From NCBI GenBank assembly GCA_013202315.1, contig JABMRZ010000180.1, positions 1 to 5,051 on the forward strand: 5,051 bases of DNA, given 5' to 3'. Origin of the DNA: Candidatus Tariuqbacter arcticus (GTDB lineage Bacteria; Electryoneota; Tariuqbacteria; Tariuqbacterales; Tariuqbacteraceae). Under the pieces are notes generated by a model. It was given only the letters and a program-made list of their open reading frames with translations. It was not told where the DNA came from and did not search any database. Both the position numbers and the translations under genes were made by a program. Below, piece after piece: positions 4,991-5,051 of this stretch (its first letter is position 1; each line of letters opens with the position of its first letter).

Positions 4991-5051
4991 CACACATTTT
5001 TTGGCGCTGCCACTATTCTCGGACAGACTGTTTGTGGTGAAAAATGAATCA

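Larger units (their letters stand above)
4912..5002 (+). terminator. Composite double-hairpin element ending in a T-tract, possible terminator
   Basis: TGTGTG (4912-4917) is complementary to CACACA (4991-4996), enclosing hairpins 1 and 2 in a cloverleaf-like fold, and TTTTTT follows directly at 4997-5002. On the plus strand this could end transcription from the condensing-enzyme gene about 250 nt downstream of its stop. It could equally be a REP-pair or small non-autonomous element with 6-bp outer arms. Confidence 0.4.

Noticed and set aside
4766..5047. Plus-strand open frame of 93 codons in the tail
   Set aside because: It begins without a ribosome binding site inside the heptamer array and runs through the repeats and both hairpins. 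The protein is low in recognisable features, so the opening is a by-product of repeat composition.
5044..5051. ATG at the very end of the window, after GGTGA at 5036-5040
   Set aside because: It could start a next gene, but only two full codons are visible and the spacing of three bases is short. It cannot be supported.

Overview
The window is a bacterial chromosomal segment with five plus-strand protein genes, followed by a roughly 300-base non-coding tail packed with short repeats. The sequence cannot settle the host. An exported DUF2723-related protein, a beta-oxidation-type dehydrogenase and abundant dispersed short repeats would fit an uncultured FCB-group (Bacteroidetes-like) or neighbouring candidate-phylum bacterium. 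This is inference, not a marker-based call.

Layout: (1) 71-1594 encodes a secreted or periplasmic protein resembling the soluble part of DUF2723 proteins, with a C-terminal TPR pair. (2) 1637-2539 encodes a complete NAD-dependent 3-hydroxyacyl-CoA (3-hydroxybutyryl-CoA type) dehydrogenase with all four active-site residues. (3) 2549-2839 and 2836-3168 encode an MNT nucleotidyltransferase antitoxin and a HEPN toxin overlapping by ATGA, a MntA/HepT toxin-antitoxin pair. (4) 3315-4751 encodes an acyl-CoA:2-oxoacid condensing enzyme of the isopropylmalate/homocitrate/citramalate/Re-citrate synthase superfamily, without the classical LeuA regulatory domain. (5) 4751-5002 holds a heptamer tandem array, a period-8 element and two related perfect hairpins before a T-tract.

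The first four genes are tightly spaced (42 nt, 9 nt, then a 4-nt overlap) and could be co-transcribed, although their functions do not form one pathway. The toxin-antitoxin pair looks like an accessory module lodged behind a metabolic gene; the toxin gene is clearly more AT-rich (about 36% GC by hand count) than its neighbours. The condensing enzyme is set off by a 146-bp AT-rich gap and probably has its own promoter.

The most noteworthy signals are the two hairpins at 4918-4941 and 4967-4990. They are inverted relatives with reverse-complementary loops and three compensatory stem changes, enclosed by a TGTGTG/CACACA outer pair and followed by TTTTTT. Next come the diverged period-8 repeat placed in opposite orientation on either side of the condensing-enzyme gene, the heptamer array that begins on the last base of that gene's stop codon, and an Asn where the MNT family normally has its third metal-binding Asp. 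No clearly new multi-gene system is visible. The toxin-antitoxin pair belongs to a known type.
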